A DNA stretch of 5,729 nucleotides from an uncultured Eubacteriales bacterium (GTDB lineage Bacteria; Bacillota; Clostridia; Monoglobales; Monoglobaceae), in NCBI GenBank assembly GCA_900542675.1, contig UQOT01000105.1:1-5729 (forward strand), in the 5' to 3' direction. The translations under genes were made by a program, and so were the position numbers. The notes beneath the pieces are model-generated. The model made no database searches. It was not told where the DNA came from and was given only the letters and a program-made list of their open reading frames with translations. Shown one piece after another: positions 5,638 through 5,729 of the stretch. The stretch's first letter is position 1. Each line of letters opens with the position of its first letter.

Positions 5638-5669
5638 AAAAAAGGAGACGTAGGAACCATTATGAATGA
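5547..5669 (+). pseudogene. displaced 3' half of the preceding small gene (other frame)
   Basis: This frame is open from just after a stop at 5544-5546 to a TGA at 5667-5669 and reads SYFEKDNLRKGEIVRTFENV from 5568, followed by IIIKKRRRRNHYE. It has natural-looking residue composition and codons, many ending in C, but no ATG, GTG or TTG start and no ribosome binding site. Its stop overlaps the ATG of the next gene by eight bases (ATGAATGA), the normal arrangement for translational coupling. Both facts suggest it is the true C-terminus of the 5443 gene, separated by a one-base deletion, a sequencing error or, less likely, -1 frameshifting. I found no proper slippery heptamer. Confidence 0.5.
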
Positions 5670-5729
5670 ACCGAAGCGTGATTGTTTTGCGTATAGGATT
5701 GACTGCGGCAGAGAGGACTGCGATTGCCT
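5662..5729 (+). CDS. small Cys-rich phage protein, 3' end outside window
   Basis: Twenty-two codons are visible from ATG 5662: MNEPKRDCFAYR followed by IDCGREDCDC. The KRDCFAYR opening and closely spaced cysteines are typical of short, probably metal-binding proteins found in early regions of Firmicutes phages, of unknown role. AAAGGAG lies about 14 bases upstream, which is far, and GGA at 5653-5655 is weak; the ATG overlaps the stop of the upstream displaced frame, so translational coupling would explain the poor site. The gene runs off the window. Confidence 0.7.
   Translation, partial: MNEPKRDCFAYRIDCGREDCDC

Overview
The window looks like the left end of an integrated prophage or prophage-like mobile element in a low-GC Gram-positive bacterium, probably a member of the Clostridia. 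The reasons are strong AGGAGG-type ribosome binding sites, A+T-rich codon use, a clostridial-style large serine recombinase, an ImmA-type peptidase beside a Cro/CI-type switch, and a stalk-domain/RsiV-like secreted protein. I cannot name the species.

Host side (1-175): the 3' two thirds of a tRNA-Gly(GCC) gene, then a complete tRNA-Cys(GCA) gene with encoded CCA. Element side (about 175-196 onward): a large serine recombinase on the minus strand whose reading frame runs into the tRNA-Cys gene and takes its last six residues and stop codon from it. The tRNA-Cys 3' end is therefore the likely attachment site. About 210 bp without a gene (1615-1824) precede the recombinase; they hold three helically phased short repeats and a GC-rich imperfect hairpin.

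Lysogeny operon (minus strand, read from 5048 down to 1825): a CI/ImmR-like repressor, a membrane-anchored ImmA-type metallopeptidase with a C-terminal Cys-rich domain, a stand-alone HsdR-N-like PD-(D/E)xK nuclease, and a secreted stalk plus RsiV/PdaC-like protein. The last two look like cargo carried by the lysogen. The peptidase gene has a TTG start and a ribosome binding site partly buried in a perfect 12-bp hairpin.

Switch region (5049-5204): two divergent promoters, both TTGACA with a 17-bp spacer, and three 19-bp dyad operators of consensus AACTAAAGNNNCTTTAGTT. Their centres are exactly 31 bp apart. One lies midway between the promoters, one fills the spacer of the rightward promoter, and one lies just past its start point.

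Rightward early genes (plus strand, 5205 to the end): a Cro-like HTH protein, a small phage-type ORF that appears frameshifted near its 3' end, and the start of a Cys-rich small protein cut by the window edge.

Proposed working: the repressor holds the rightward promoter off; the peptidase, probably translated at a low level and perhaps tuned by an extracytoplasmic signal, cleaves the repressor; the Cro-like protein then fixes the lytic/excision state and the recombinase excises the element. Gene families are read from sequence motifs; the signalling and defence roles are inferences.
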